A stretch of DNA of 64,000 bases, taken from the NCBI RefSeq assembly GCF_042849255.1, contig NZ_AP026866.1, positions 2,294,001-2,358,000 of the forward strand. The letters are read 5' to 3'. The notes beneath the pieces were generated by a model. The model was not told where the DNA came from, searched no databases, and saw only the letters and a program-made list of their open reading frames with translations. A program made the position numbers and the translations under genes. This DNA comes from Oceaniferula spumae. Its GTDB lineage: Bacteria; Verrucomicrobiota; Verrucomicrobiia; Verrucomicrobiales; Akkermansiaceae. Shown piece by piece: positions 52,704 through 61,183 of the stretch (positions within the stretch are counted from its first letter, which is position 1; each line of letters begins with the position of its first letter).

Positions 52704-53777
52704 CTATTTCCTGCGGTGAAACAACAGAGCAAGCCCTGCCAGTCCGAGCAAGGCCGTAGAGGAAGGCTCGGGAACCAGAACTCCGTAGATTTCCACTTCG
52801 CGAAGTGAGAGCACGTTATTACCATCATTGTTGAGACCGCCAATTAGTTCGATCCTGACCCGGTCGCCGGTTCCGATGTAAGCTCCGGTATCTTCCTGAA
52901 TACTGAAAATCAGATCAGCATTGCCTGTGCCTTCGAAATAGTTCTCACCCCATACCTCGGTTGCACCATCAAAAATGGAAACTCGAAAATTACTCAGGCG
53001 AGTGGGACAGCAGTCGGCACGATTGTAGAGTGCTATCTCATTGATATCAGCCAAGGACGAGAATGTGGTTTCCCAAAACACAGCCCCGCCAGCATTAGGA
53101 TTGGTATGCGTGGTTGAGCTATGATTGAAAGAATTGGCCAATATGCCATCAATCGCTTTATCCGCAGATGGAATATTACCGTTGGCCAAGGTAGACGATT
53201 GACTAGCCGTGCTACCCAGCGCCAAGTTAGTGAAGGTAAACTCGGAAGGTCCACCGAGGACATCCACTTCAGCGAGAGAGATCACATTGTCGCCATGATT
53301 ACTGGTGGCATCGCGCCTCACACGGACATATTGTGCAGAAACTCCAGCAGCAAAGTTGATACTAGTTCCTGCTGTGTCGGTTTGGACTCCCGAATCAAAA
53401 ACGGTGGTCGAGAAATCCGAAACATTACTCGCTAAAACCGAATAACCCGAAAGTCGGCCATCACAGCAATCCGTGCGGTTAAAAAGGGTGATGTCATCAA
53501 TACTCCGAACAGCCCCAAGATCGACTTGCCAGAAATCCCCGATCGCAGTAGTGCCGGCAGTATGGGTCACAGAACCGTCAGCCCAAGCTCCGCTATAGTT
53601 GTTATCGATCGCCCTACTAGCAGCACCACCTGAACCGGTGGACGACTGGCTAGCTGTAGCACCCGGCATGTGTGACCAGTTGAGACGTCGATTCTGGACA
53701 ACTGTATCGGTTACAACAGCTGCGGATGCTGTGCTAATCAACGCAGCTCCGAGAAAGAAATTGATCTGGGTTTTCAT
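52704..53777 (-). CDS. PEP-CTERM discoidin-domain paralogue
   Basis: A 357-residue paralogue of the preceding protein with the same layout: signal peptide (ending STASAAV), two F5/8 type C-like domains with DCCDGRLSGYS and DCCPTRLSNFR, and a PEP-CTERM tail (VPEPSSTALLGLAGLALLFHRRK). The second domain is more conserved between the two copies than the first. Predicted secreted glycan-binding or matrix protein. No terminator lies between the two genes, only about 170 nt of DNA. The ATG at 53777 starts directly at the signal peptide. Confidence 0.85.
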   Translation of the reverse strand: MKTQINFFLGAALISTASAAVVTDTVVQNRRLNWSHMPGATASQSSTGSGGAASRAIDNNYSGAWADGSVTHTAGTTAIGDFWQVDLGAVRSIDDITLFNRTDCCDGRLSGYSVLASNVSDFSTTVFDSGVQTDTAGTSINFAAGVSAQYVRVRRDATSNHGDNVISLAEVDVLGGPSEFTFTNLALGSTASQSSTLANGNIPSADKAIDGILANSFNHSSTTHTNPNAGGAVFWETTFSSLADINEIALYNRADCCPTRLSNFRVSIFDGATEVWGENYFEGTGNADLIFSIQEDTGAYIGTGDRVRIELIGGLNNDGNNVLSLREVEIYGVLVPEPSSTALLGLAGLALLFHRRK

Positions 53778-54007
53778 AATATGTGTGGGCAGCTAAGTTA
53801 CTACGGTTTCTCATTAACCCAAAATGAGTCAGAGCCGTCAACATATTTTGACTAACGGTTGGAGTCCCCTCAGAGCATACTCCTCAATTATTGGGAGTAA
53901 ATTACCAAGGCATTACCACCCTGCAACGTGTTCGCACCCAACACCTCTCACCAACCTCATGTGGCCATAGCCGGATTTATTCAAGATGTTGCCATTCACT
54001 CAGAACA

Positions 54008-54041
54008 CAAAAAACCCGCCTCCACAAAGTGAAGACGGGTG
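54008..54041 (-). terminator. Rho-independent terminator after the DUF1508 gene
   Basis: On the minus strand a stem based on ACCCGTCTTCAC/GTGGAGGCGGGT, with one mismatch and a 3-5 nt loop, is followed by a run of six T. It lies about 25 nt past the stop. Confidence 0.8.
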
Positions 54042-54066
54042 AATTGAAATTGTTTCAATGAATGAG

Positions 54067-54393
54067 CTAGGCGGTGAGGTCTTTGACGTCACCTGCAGCG
54101 TTTTTACCGACGGATGCGATGCCGTTTTTAAGACCGGACTCGGTTTTGTACATCTGGCTCTGTCCAATGATCTGACCATTGCTGGCCTTGAGCACGAAGT
54201 ACTGTTTACCGTCGGTCGAGTCTTTGATTTCGAACTTGGACTCATCGCCACCGTTCTTTTTCACAGACGCCACACCGTTCTCACAACCTGACTTGTCCTT
54301 ATACGCTTGGCCGGTTAGAATGATCTCACCGTTTTTGGCTTTCAGACGGAAGTGGAACTTTTGGGTTTTCTCGCTTTGATAGATTTCAAACAT
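54067..54393 (-). CDS. YegP-like DUF1508 protein
   Basis: A 108-residue protein made of two tandem copies of a 45-50 residue beta-hairpin unit: FEIYQSEKTQKFHFRLKAKNGEIILTGQAY with GCENGVASVKKN, and FEIKDSTDGKQYFVLKASNGQIIGQSQMY with GLKNGIASVGKN. This is the DUF1508/YegP fold, widespread and of unclear function. No signal peptide, so cytoplasmic. Start ATG at 54393. The closing terminator follows. Confidence 0.9.
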   Translation of the reverse strand: MFEIYQSEKTQKFHFRLKAKNGEIILTGQAYKDKSGCENGVASVKKNGGDESKFEIKDSTDGKQYFVLKASNGQIIGQSQMYKTESGLKNGIASVGKNAAGDVKDLTA

Positions 54394-54513
54394 GTTCGTT
54401 GGTTTGGTTGTTATTGTTAGGATGCGGTCACATCATTCTCGATGTGTTAGCATGGAAGTTTATCCATTGCATTAGATGCCGCAAGCCATCAATTGTGTCA
54501 CTTCGATGTGAAA

Positions 54514-55092
54514 CTATTTCTTGGCGTCAAGGACCGCATTCCACTTATCGAGATTAGCTTTCTGCGCGGTGAAAAGTGCGTCGGTAGAATCGAGAATCTT
54601 GATTCCCTTGATGGTGTCACCTTTGGCGATGGCGTTGACCACGTCCTGCCCCTTGGTCACTTTACCGAAGACGCTGTGTTTTCCATTCAGGTGCGGAGTC
54701 GCATTGTGAGTGATGAAAAACTGGGAACCGTTTGTTCCAGGACCTGCATTTGCCATGGAGAATACGCCAGGACCATCGTGTTTCAGCTCGGCATTGAACT
54801 CATCCCCGAAACGGTATCCCGGACCACCACGACCACTCGCTGTAGGATCTCCACCTTGGATCATGAAATTGGGAATCACCCTGTGGAAAGTAATCCCATC
54901 ATAGTAACCGCGCTTGGCGAGGTTGAGGAAATTGGCCACCGTCATCGGAGTCTTGGAAGCGGTCAGTGTCGCCTCGATGTCTCCCTTGCTCGTGGTCATC
55001 ACGATACGGATGTCTTTCACTTCATCAGCTGCCTGGGCGGAAAAACATCCGGCGGCCAGTACAGTCATCATTGTCAGTATGTATTTTTTCAT
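54514..55092 (-). CDS. Periplasmic cyclophilin-type peptidylprolyl isomerase
   Basis: A 192-residue exported enzyme (signal peptide ending FSAQAAD). Cyclophilin motifs: ITFHRVIPNFMIQGGDPT (catalytic Arg), GVFSMANAGPGTNGSQFFIT and LNGKHSVFGKVTKG. It catalyses proline cis-trans isomerisation and helps fold envelope proteins. The ATG at 55092 gives the signal peptide; the frame to 55119 does not improve it. It stands alone between the DUF1508 gene and the arsR region. Confidence 0.92.
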   Translation of the reverse strand: MKKYILTMMTVLAAGCFSAQAADEVKDIRIVMTTSKGDIEATLTASKTPMTVANFLNLAKRGYYDGITFHRVIPNFMIQGGDPTASGRGGPGYRFGDEFNAELKHDGPGVFSMANAGPGTNGSQFFITHNATPHLNGKHSVFGKVTKGQDVVNAIAKGDTIKGIKILDSTDALFTAQKANLDKWNAVLDAKK

Positions 55093-55340
55093 CACGCAAT
55101 GAATTAAACCCCATCCCACCTCAGTGCAAGCGGGAATCAGACATTAGAGGACAGGATACAGAACTCTGAAAGCAGCGGCCGATTCTGATAGAATGAAAAG
55201 CATACAACACTGCCCTTGAAAGAGTGCATAGGAAATCCATGCACACAGCATTCAAAAATACCCTCATTCCATATTTCGATAAACATGGAAATAACTATTG
55301 CTTAATCCTTCGATCAAGATTATGTAACGCATCAAGCACT

Positions 55341-55658
55341 ATGATGAATCTCGAACAAACAGCAACCTGCATGGCCGAGCTCGGTCACAAGACACGGCTC
55401 GCGCTGTTCCGTCATCTGGTGAAAGCGGGCCAGAAAGGTCTCGCCGTCGGAGAGTTGCAAAAGCAACTCAACATCCCCGCCTCCACCCTCTCGCACCACA
55501 TCTCCAGACTCACACGCGCTGGTTTGGTGGTGCAGGAACGCGACGGCACCACCTTGATCTGCCAGCCGCAGTATGAGGTCTTGCAGGAAATGATCGATTT
55601 CCTCGTCTCCGAGTGCTGCTCTGGCGAAACATGCATCGAAACCTCCTGCGATTGCTAA
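55341..55658 (+). CDS. arsR: ArsR-family repressor with a cysteine-rich C-terminus
   Basis: A 105-residue winged-helix regulator: HKTRLALFRHLV, AVGELQKQLNIPASTLSHHISRLTRAGLV (recognition helix) and VQERDGTTLICQPQY (wing). The C-terminal tail ECCSGETCIETSCDC has several closely spaced cysteines that could bind arsenite, an arrangement known in some ArsR branches in which the metal site is not in the alpha-3 helix. It precedes the arsenite exporter by about 70 nt. The ATG at 55341 (or 55344) is preferred to the frame opening at 55224. The leader shows two CATCAAG/GATCAAG boxes that might be an operator. Confidence 0.87.
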   Translation: MMNLEQTATCMAELGHKTRLALFRHLVKAGQKGLAVGELQKQLNIPASTLSHHISRLTRAGLVVQERDGTTLICQPQYEVLQEMIDFLVSECCSGETCIETSCDC

Positions 55659-55728
55659 CCGACCTCACTCATATTTTTTTTTACGTTACTATTTCCATAT
55701 TTCCAGAAATACCAACCCAATCACCATC

Positions 55729-56898
55729 ATGAACAACGATCGTAAAATGACCAATATCTTCGAGCGCTACCTCACCGTCTGGGTGGGGCTGTGCATCATC
55801 GGCGGCATCCTGTTAGGAAAAGCGGCACCCGGACTGGCGAAGTCACTCGATGGCATGGCGATCTACGTGAAGGGCGCGCCCGTCATCTCCATCCCCATCG
55901 CCATTTGCCTCTTCCTGATGATGTACCCCATTATGGTAAAAATCGATTTCAACCGCGTGGTCCGCGCCGGCAAGAGCGGCAAACCGGTCTTCCTCACCCT
56001 CTTCATCAACTGGTGCATCAAACCCTTCACCATGTACGGCATCGCCCTGCTTTTCCTCGGTTTCCTATTTAAAAACATGATCGGCACCGAGGCCGTGGAC
56101 CTGGTGAAAATGCCCTTCGGCCTCGATCTCCCGGTTGGCTCCGAACACGGCGCTGGCACCGTCGTCATGAGTGAGGGTGTTAAAATGTTAGAGATTCCAC
56201 TGTGGCACAGTTACTTCGCAGGCTGCATCCTGTTAGGCATCGCCCCCTGTACGGCCATGGTGCTGGTCTGGGGATATCTCGCCCGCGGCAACGATGGCCT
56301 GACGCTGGTGATGGTGGCCATCAACTCCCTCACCATGCTAGTGCTCTACGGCGTGTTAGGTGGATTCTTGTTAGGTGTGGGACAGCTGCCGATCCCATGG
56401 CAAGCGCTGCTGCTCTCGGTCGCCATCTACGTCGCCCTGCCCTTGGTGACCGGCTACTTTTCCAGAAAATGGATCATCGCAGCCAAAGGGGAAACCTGGT
56501 TTCAGGAGAAATTCCTCCACCGCCTCACCCCCGTCACCATCCTCGCCCTTCTGCTCACCCTAGTGCTGCTGTTCAGCTTCAAAGGCGAAATCATCATGGC
56601 CAATCCCATGACCATCGTATGGATCTCCATACCCCTCGCCCTGCAGACGCTGCTCATCTTCGCCCTCGGCTACGCCGCCGCCAAGCTCATGAAACTCAAA
56701 TACGAAGACGCCGGTCCGGTCGCCATGATCGGTGCCTCGAACCACTTCGAAGTCGCCATCGCCACCGCCGTCATGCTCTTCGGCCTCTCCTCCGGAGCCG
56801 CCCTAGCCACCGTAGTAGGCGTCCTCATCGAAGTCCCCCTGATGCTCCTCTTGGTGAGCGTTTGTAAGAAGACGCAGGGCTGGTTCAGCCAAGCATGA
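55729..56898 (+). CDS. acr3: ACR3-type arsenite efflux permease
   Basis: A 389-residue inner-membrane protein with ten hydrophobic helices. ACR3 features: FERYLTVWVGLCIIGGILLG near the start, and IAPCTAMVLVWGYLARG, with the essential Cys174. A segment at about 117-158 (between helices 4 and 5) is longer than in typical ACR3 proteins by about 35 residues. It expels As(III) with the proton gradient. It is expressed under the ArsR encoded just upstream; no arsenate reductase is seen here. Its many Leu-Gly pairs use the TTAGG form of the hexamer. Confidence 0.92.
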   Translation: MNNDRKMTNIFERYLTVWVGLCIIGGILLGKAAPGLAKSLDGMAIYVKGAPVISIPIAICLFLMMYPIMVKIDFNRVVRAGKSGKPVFLTLFINWCIKPFTMYGIALLFLGFLFKNMIGTEAVDLVKMPFGLDLPVGSEHGAGTVVMSEGVKMLEIPLWHSYFAGCILLGIAPCTAMVLVWGYLARGNDGLTLVMVAINSLTMLVLYGVLGGFLLGVGQLPIPWQALLLSVAIYVALPLVTGYFSRKWIIAAKGETWFQEKFLHRLTPVTILALLLTLVLLFSFKGEIIMANPMTIVWISIPLALQTLLIFALGYAAAKLMKLKYEDAGPVAMIGASNHFEVAIATAVMLFGLSSGAALATVVGVLIEVPLMLLLVSVCKKTQGWFSQA

Positions 56899-56921
56899 CC
56901 TGTATAGGTCGATTTCAGGAC

Positions 56922-56948
56922 ACAAAAAATCCACCGCGAGGGTGGATT
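56922..56948 (-). terminator. Terminator of tRNA-Cys
   Basis: An 8-bp stem AATCCACC/GGTGGATT with a 5-nt loop, just past the 3' end of the tRNA on the minus strand, with a T-run (plus-strand A-run at 56924-56929). It may also help end acr3 transcription. Confidence 0.75.
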
Positions 56949-56952
56949 AAAA

Positions 56953-57027
56953 TGGAGGCGGGAGCGGGAATCGAACCCGCGAATGTCGGTTTTGCAAACC
57001 GATGCCTTACCACTTGGCCATCCCGCC
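56953..57027 (-). tRNA. tRNA-Cys (GCA)
   Basis: On the minus strand: acceptor GGCGGGA pairs with TCCCGCC, then D-arm GCCAAGTGGTAAGGC. The anticodon arm TCGGTTTGCAAAACCGA gives anticodon GCA, and the T-arm is GCGGGTTCGAATCCCGC. An encoded CCA lies at 56955-56953. The 72-nt body fits tRNA-Cys. It is the only tRNA I found in the window. Confidence 0.96.
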
Positions 57028-57227
57028 TTTATAGGATGTCGGGGCTCTGATGGTGCCCCGAGGCGCGGGTTTGATAGGGCGCGATTGCAGCCTTGTCAAT
57101 GGCTCTTTTCATCCAATTCTGGCATTAGTGTTGCTTGCATTACATCCTAATCCGTCTTTACTGTCCCGCGTCTCGCGCTACCCCCCGTCGAGGATAAGTC
57201 TGAATCATTTTCAAACAATTTTTAAAT

Positions 57228-58190
57228 ATGGAAGGTATAGCAATCATGACATCGGGCGGTGACGCCGCCGGTATGAACCCAGCGATCAAGGCATCCGCCG
57301 ATCACGCACGCCATTTGGGCTATCAACCATTCCTTGTGGATGACGGTTTACGCGGACTGATCGATGATAAAATCGAAAAAGTGAGCGCCTATGACGTTTC
57401 TGACATCATTCACCGCGGCGGCACCATCCTCCGCTCATCACGCTCGAAGCGCTTTTTTGAGTATGAGCACCGCCAAGCTGCCTACAATAACCTTAAAAAG
57501 CGCGGGATCAATAAGCTCGTAGTTATCGGAGGTGACGGCTCGTTCAGAGCTCTGAACCAATTTTATGCCGACTTCGAGGTTCCGTTCGCAGGTATTCCCG
57601 CGACGATCGATAACGATATTCCCGGCACAGATTACTGTCTCGGCGTGGACACGGCGCTGAACATGATTCGTCAGTCGGTGGACAGTATTCGTGACACCGC
57701 GAATTCCTTCCGACGCGCCTTCGTGGTGGAAACCATGGGACGGCACTGCGGCTACCTTGCGATGGCATCGGCTGTGACCAGCGGAGCTGAAATCTGCCTG
57801 GTTCCTGAGCTGGAGTATGATCTGGACAGCATCGGCGAGCGTCTGCGTGTGAAATACGAGGGCGAGAGAAATTTCCTGATCGCGATCGTGGCCGAGGGTT
57901 GCAACATGAGTGATTACCTGACCCGCTGGATTGGTGACACCTTGAAAATGGATTCACGTCTTACGATTCTGGGACACATCCAACGTGGTGGATCTCCGAC
58001 AGTGAGAGACCGCTTGATGGCATCCAAGTTCGCCGTCGGCGCTGTGGAGTCACTGCATCGCGGCGAAACCAATAACATCATGGTCTATCGCTCCGGTTCA
58101 TTCAGCACCCTGCCGGTTCACAAGGTTGCCGATGCACGCTGCGACATGGATCCGGCTTTGGTGGCGATGTGTAAGAAGCTGTGTAAGTAG
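57228..58190 (+). CDS. pfkA: ATP-dependent 6-phosphofructokinase
   Basis: A 320-residue enzyme of glycolysis. Motifs: SGGDAAGMNPAI at the N-terminus, the nucleotide site GGDGSFRAL, the active-site GIPATIDNDIPGTDYCLG, ETMGRHCGYLA, and a late GHIQRGGSPTVRDR. The Gly in GGDGS at the position that separates ATP from PPi enzymes favours ATP. It stands alone about 200 nt downstream of the tRNA region, and its ATG at 57228 directly follows TTTTTAAAT with no ribosome binding site. Confidence 0.93.
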   Translation: MEGIAIMTSGGDAAGMNPAIKASADHARHLGYQPFLVDDGLRGLIDDKIEKVSAYDVSDIIHRGGTILRSSRSKRFFEYEHRQAAYNNLKKRGINKLVVIGGDGSFRALNQFYADFEVPFAGIPATIDNDIPGTDYCLGVDTALNMIRQSVDSIRDTANSFRRAFVVETMGRHCGYLAMASAVTSGAEICLVPELEYDLDSIGERLRVKYEGERNFLIAIVAEGCNMSDYLTRWIGDTLKMDSRLTILGHIQRGGSPTVRDRLMASKFAVGAVESLHRGETNNIMVYRSGSFSTLPVHKVADARCDMDPALVAMCKKLCK

Positions 58191-58247
58191 GGGTAGTTGA
58201 CTGGTGCCTCCCCCTTCGCCAAAACTTCGGGAGGACACGTGGGTTAA

Positions 58248-58269
58248 TTATTCCACGGTTATTCCACGG
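58248..58269 (+). repeat. Tandem 11-bp repeat
   Basis: TTATTCCACGG is present twice in direct succession (58248-58258 and 58259-58269) between pfkA and the prenyltransferase gene. Confidence 0.9.
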
Positions 58270-58291
58270 CTTGATTATGCCTTGGGTTGTC

Positions 58292-58310
58292 GACAGCTTG
58301 CAAAGCTGTC
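58292..58310. repeat. Intergenic palindrome
   Basis: GACAGCTT GCA AAGCTGTC: an 8-bp stem with a 3-nt loop and no T-run on either side, just past the prenyltransferase stop. It could be a dispersed palindromic element; other copies were not found in the window. Confidence 0.7.
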
Positions 58311-58318
58311 CTACTTTC

Positions 58319-59209
58319 CTAATATTCGCGTTCTAGCAGGTAGCGGGCGATTTGCTCGAGACGTTTGCCTTTTTTGCCGAAGATTTCCAGGGTCTTGAGT
58401 GCCTTCTTGGTGAGGCGGGCGGCTTCTTTTCGGGAAGCCTCTAGTCCAAGGATGGCTGGGTAGGTTGATTTGTCGACGGCTTCGTCTTTGCCGGCTGTCT
58501 TGCCTAACATTTCTGTGGTCTGGGTGACGTCGAGGATGTCATCGATGACTTGGAATGCGAGTCCGAGGTTGTATCCGAAAGTGGTGAGGGCTTCCAGCTT
58601 CGCTGGGGTGGCGTTGGCTGTCATGGCACCGAGCCGAACCGAGCATGTTAGCAGGGCTGCGGTTTTGTTCTCGTGAATCTTGATCAGCTCTTTCTTGGTG
58701 AGTTGTTTTCCTTCCCCTTCCAAGTCCAAGACCTGACCACCGATGAGTTTTTTACTGCCGCCGGTCTCCGCAATTTCTTCGAGGTAGTCTTTGACCGAGT
58801 AACGTTTGGTTTCCGGGGTCTGAGCAATGACGATGAACACCTGGGTGAGCAAGGCATCGCCTGTTAGGACGGCCATTCCTTCGCCGAAGACTTTGTGACT
58901 GGTGGGTCGGCCGCGGCGGAGATCATCATCGTCCATGCACGGGAGGTCATCGTGGACCAGCGAGTAGGTGTGCATGATCTCGGTGGCACAGGCGGGAGCG
59001 AGGGCATTTTCAATCCCACCTCCGCAGGCTTCGGCGGCAGCAAGGGTGAGGATGGGGCGCAGGCGCTTGCCGCCGGCGAAGATACTGTAACGCATCGCCT
59101 TATGAATGGTTTTCGGCGCGGCGGACTCGCGTGGGAGAAAGCGGCCGAGTGCGGAGTCGACTTCTTTTTGCGTTTGCTTAAGCCAAGGTTTGAGATCGCT
59201 GTCGGACAT
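58319..59209 (-). CDS. ispA: Short/medium-chain polyprenyl diphosphate synthase (farnesyl/geranylgeranyl type)
   Basis: A 296-residue isoprenoid synthase. First Asp-rich motif DDLPCMDDDDLRRG, second FQVIDDILDVT, and GGKRLRPILTLAA near the N-terminus. It extends isoprenyl diphosphates to C15 or C20 for quinones, undecaprenyl carriers or carotenoids. Two residues before the first Asp motif (SLVHDDL) fit farnesyl/geranylgeranyl enzymes; the chain length cannot be settled by eye. Start ATG at 59209, in the 41 nt before the unknown gene at 59251. Confidence 0.9.
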   Translation of the reverse strand: MSDSDLKPWLKQTQKEVDSALGRFLPRESAAPKTIHKAMRYSIFAGGKRLRPILTLAAAEACGGGIENALAPACATEIMHTYSLVHDDLPCMDDDDLRRGRPTSHKVFGEGMAVLTGDALLTQVFIVIAQTPETKRYSVKDYLEEIAETGGSKKLIGGQVLDLEGEGKQLTKKELIKIHENKTAALLTCSVRLGAMTANATPAKLEALTTFGYNLGLAFQVIDDILDVTQTTEMLGKTAGKDEAVDKSTYPAILGLEASRKEAARLTKKALKTLEIFGKKGKRLEQIARYLLEREY

Positions 59210-59250
59210 AAGTGGCTATGTGATGTTATTTTGCGATTGGAGGCAATCGC

Positions 59251-61110
59251 TTATTGTCCGTAAGTCAGTGATTTCATCCGATGACGGAGAAGGATGCTCT
59301 CTGGATAACTCAGCTCGTAACCGAACATTTCGTTTTCGTGCTTTTCGCGTTCCTTCTTTTTCATACGCGCGCGGAGGAAGGCGATCCGTTTTTCCAAGAC
59401 TGGCACGAGGGATGGATCTGACAGATCGTCCAGATAGCGGTATACGTCTGATTTGATCCATTGGTCTCCTGAGAGCTCTTCGAGAGCTTTGGTTTTCCAA
59501 GTGCTGTCATTGGCGTCTCCTAAAAATCCATAGATAAAATTCTCGTATCGTTTCTCTTGATCAATCTCGACTTTCACCAGCGCGGAGTTCGTGAACGCCT
59601 CCGCCTTGCCGCTTCCGTTCAGGTAAGCGACGCAACTTTTCCAGAACTCGCCCTCCCATTGCTTTTCTAACAAACCTGTCAGACGGCCATGAAAATGCGC
59701 TTTGTTCTCTGCCAGCGTTTGGAGTCCCTGGGCAACATCCCATGACCACTTTTTCGGTTGATCCGGAACTTGTGGTAGGACTTGGAGGAAGGCGAACATC
59801 GCGTCTCGCCTGAGGTCGAGATCGTTTTTAAATTCATCATCGATCAGTGACTTGTAACCATCTGTCCCCTGCTGCCATGTCCAGCCCTCGGGTAGTGGCG
59901 GTGTGCTGTCGCGAGCCATTCTCCATTTTTCAAAATGGGGCAATAGTTCCTCAGTGACCGGCCACTCATCACCAAACATGTTTTTTCCAAGCAAACGGCC
60001 AAGCTGCCGCTCCAAATTCTTTTTTTGCTCTGCATCTTTGACCTGACGAAAAAGCGTGCCGTTTTTGAGTTCCTTGCGTAATTGGGTCAGCCAGATTTTG
60101 AGTGGTTTGTGTTTTGTCAGTGTGCGGTAATCCACGGCTGCGGTATCGGCCAGGGCCATGAGTCGGAGGACATTGTGATCGAGGACAGCATTCAGAATTT
60201 CTCCGGCATCAGGCTGACCGGCAGGGTGTCTCTCCTGGATCATGGATAGCGCCAGTCTGTGCTTCATCCATTTTTCAGGGGAGGTATCGCTCGGGTGATC
60301 ATCTTCCTGCCAATACTCGGTATCGAGCCACTGGAGGTTGATGTTCTCTTTGAGCTCGGCGCTGGACTGCTTGGAAAATAGAGTCCTCGTGAGCTGCTCC
60401 TCCGCCCATTGTTCGATCCATTGGTTGTCTTCTGTTTTCCCTGGGAATTTCTTGTAGGCGGACAGCACCTTGCGAAAAGCGTCGATGGCCTGCTGATCGC
60501 GACCTGCCTCCCTCAACAACTCGGCGTGAAGATACGCATAGACCAGTTTCCCAACCTCATCTTTCAGCCAAGCGGCTTTCGGTAGCTCGGCTAAGCGTGT
60601 TATTGCCAAGTTGCGGTAGAAACTTCTCAACGGCTCATCGTAAGCGTTGTAATACAACCTGAGGCTGATACTCAGATCTCGCTCGGGGGAAGCCTGCTTA
60701 TTTTTCTTCAGATGAGGCAGACAGGTGCGATACCAGAGAATTTCCTTCACAGGTTCGAAAAATTCATCGCCGTGTTCTTTCCGTGCAGCTTGCTCCGCTT
60801 CAGTCAGGACAATGGTCCGCTTTTTCAATATCGGCTCGATTCTCTGTTTGACTCCGGCCTCAGGCTTCTCCCAGCGCGAGGCATAATCGATGAAAAGGTC
60901 ATAGGGGCACATTTGTGGCGAAGTAATGCCACCGAACATGCTGGAGAGGTTTCTGGGCTGTTCGCCGAACTGAGAATAAGACATCAGCACCGTCAACTGC
61001 ACCTGCCGCCCACAGGCCGGACAGGTGTGATCGACAGAATCTACCGAGGTTGCTTCCAGCGGCATCGCTGCCAGCAGAATCGCGCCACATATGGCCAAGA
61101 ATCTATTCAT
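59251..61110 (-). CDS. Large secreted helical-repeat protein with an N-terminal Cys-x-x-Cys motif
   Basis: A 619-residue exported protein (signal peptide ending LLAAMPLEATS). Right after it is a CPAC motif (DHTCPACGRQV) with a further Cys in QMCPYDL, a likely zinc ribbon that faintly recalls DUF2225. The long remainder is helical, with repeated Trp, Lys, Glu and Leu and TPR/HEAT-like spacing (YAYLHAELLREAGRDQQAIDAFRKVLSAY). Function unknown. The ATG at 61110 provides the signal peptide; the frame to 61146 is not needed. It lies between two housekeeping genes on the same strand. Confidence 0.7.
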   Translation of the reverse strand: MNRFLAICGAILLAAMPLEATSVDSVDHTCPACGRQVQLTVLMSYSQFGEQPRNLSSMFGGITSPQMCPYDLFIDYASRWEKPEAGVKQRIEPILKKRTIVLTEAEQAARKEHGDEFFEPVKEILWYRTCLPHLKKNKQASPERDLSISLRLYYNAYDEPLRSFYRNLAITRLAELPKAAWLKDEVGKLVYAYLHAELLREAGRDQQAIDAFRKVLSAYKKFPGKTEDNQWIEQWAEEQLTRTLFSKQSSAELKENINLQWLDTEYWQEDDHPSDTSPEKWMKHRLALSMIQERHPAGQPDAGEILNAVLDHNVLRLMALADTAAVDYRTLTKHKPLKIWLTQLRKELKNGTLFRQVKDAEQKKNLERQLGRLLGKNMFGDEWPVTEELLPHFEKWRMARDSTPPLPEGWTWQQGTDGYKSLIDDEFKNDLDLRRDAMFAFLQVLPQVPDQPKKWSWDVAQGLQTLAENKAHFHGRLTGLLEKQWEGEFWKSCVAYLNGSGKAEAFTNSALVKVEIDQEKRYENFIYGFLGDANDSTWKTKALEELSGDQWIKSDVYRYLDDLSDPSLVPVLEKRIAFLRARMKKKEREKHENEMFGYELSYPESILLRHRMKSLTYGQ

Positions 61111-61183
61111 GAAATAGAACCCTAACCAAACTGGCCAGCTGCACAAGAGGGAACGATTTCACCCTGTGCCTTGGGAAACTCTA

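Noticed and set aside
56898..57228. Possible unannotated gene in the 330-nt gap after acr3
   Set aside because: The gap is explained by a terminator and tRNA-Cys; the rest shows no convincing frame.
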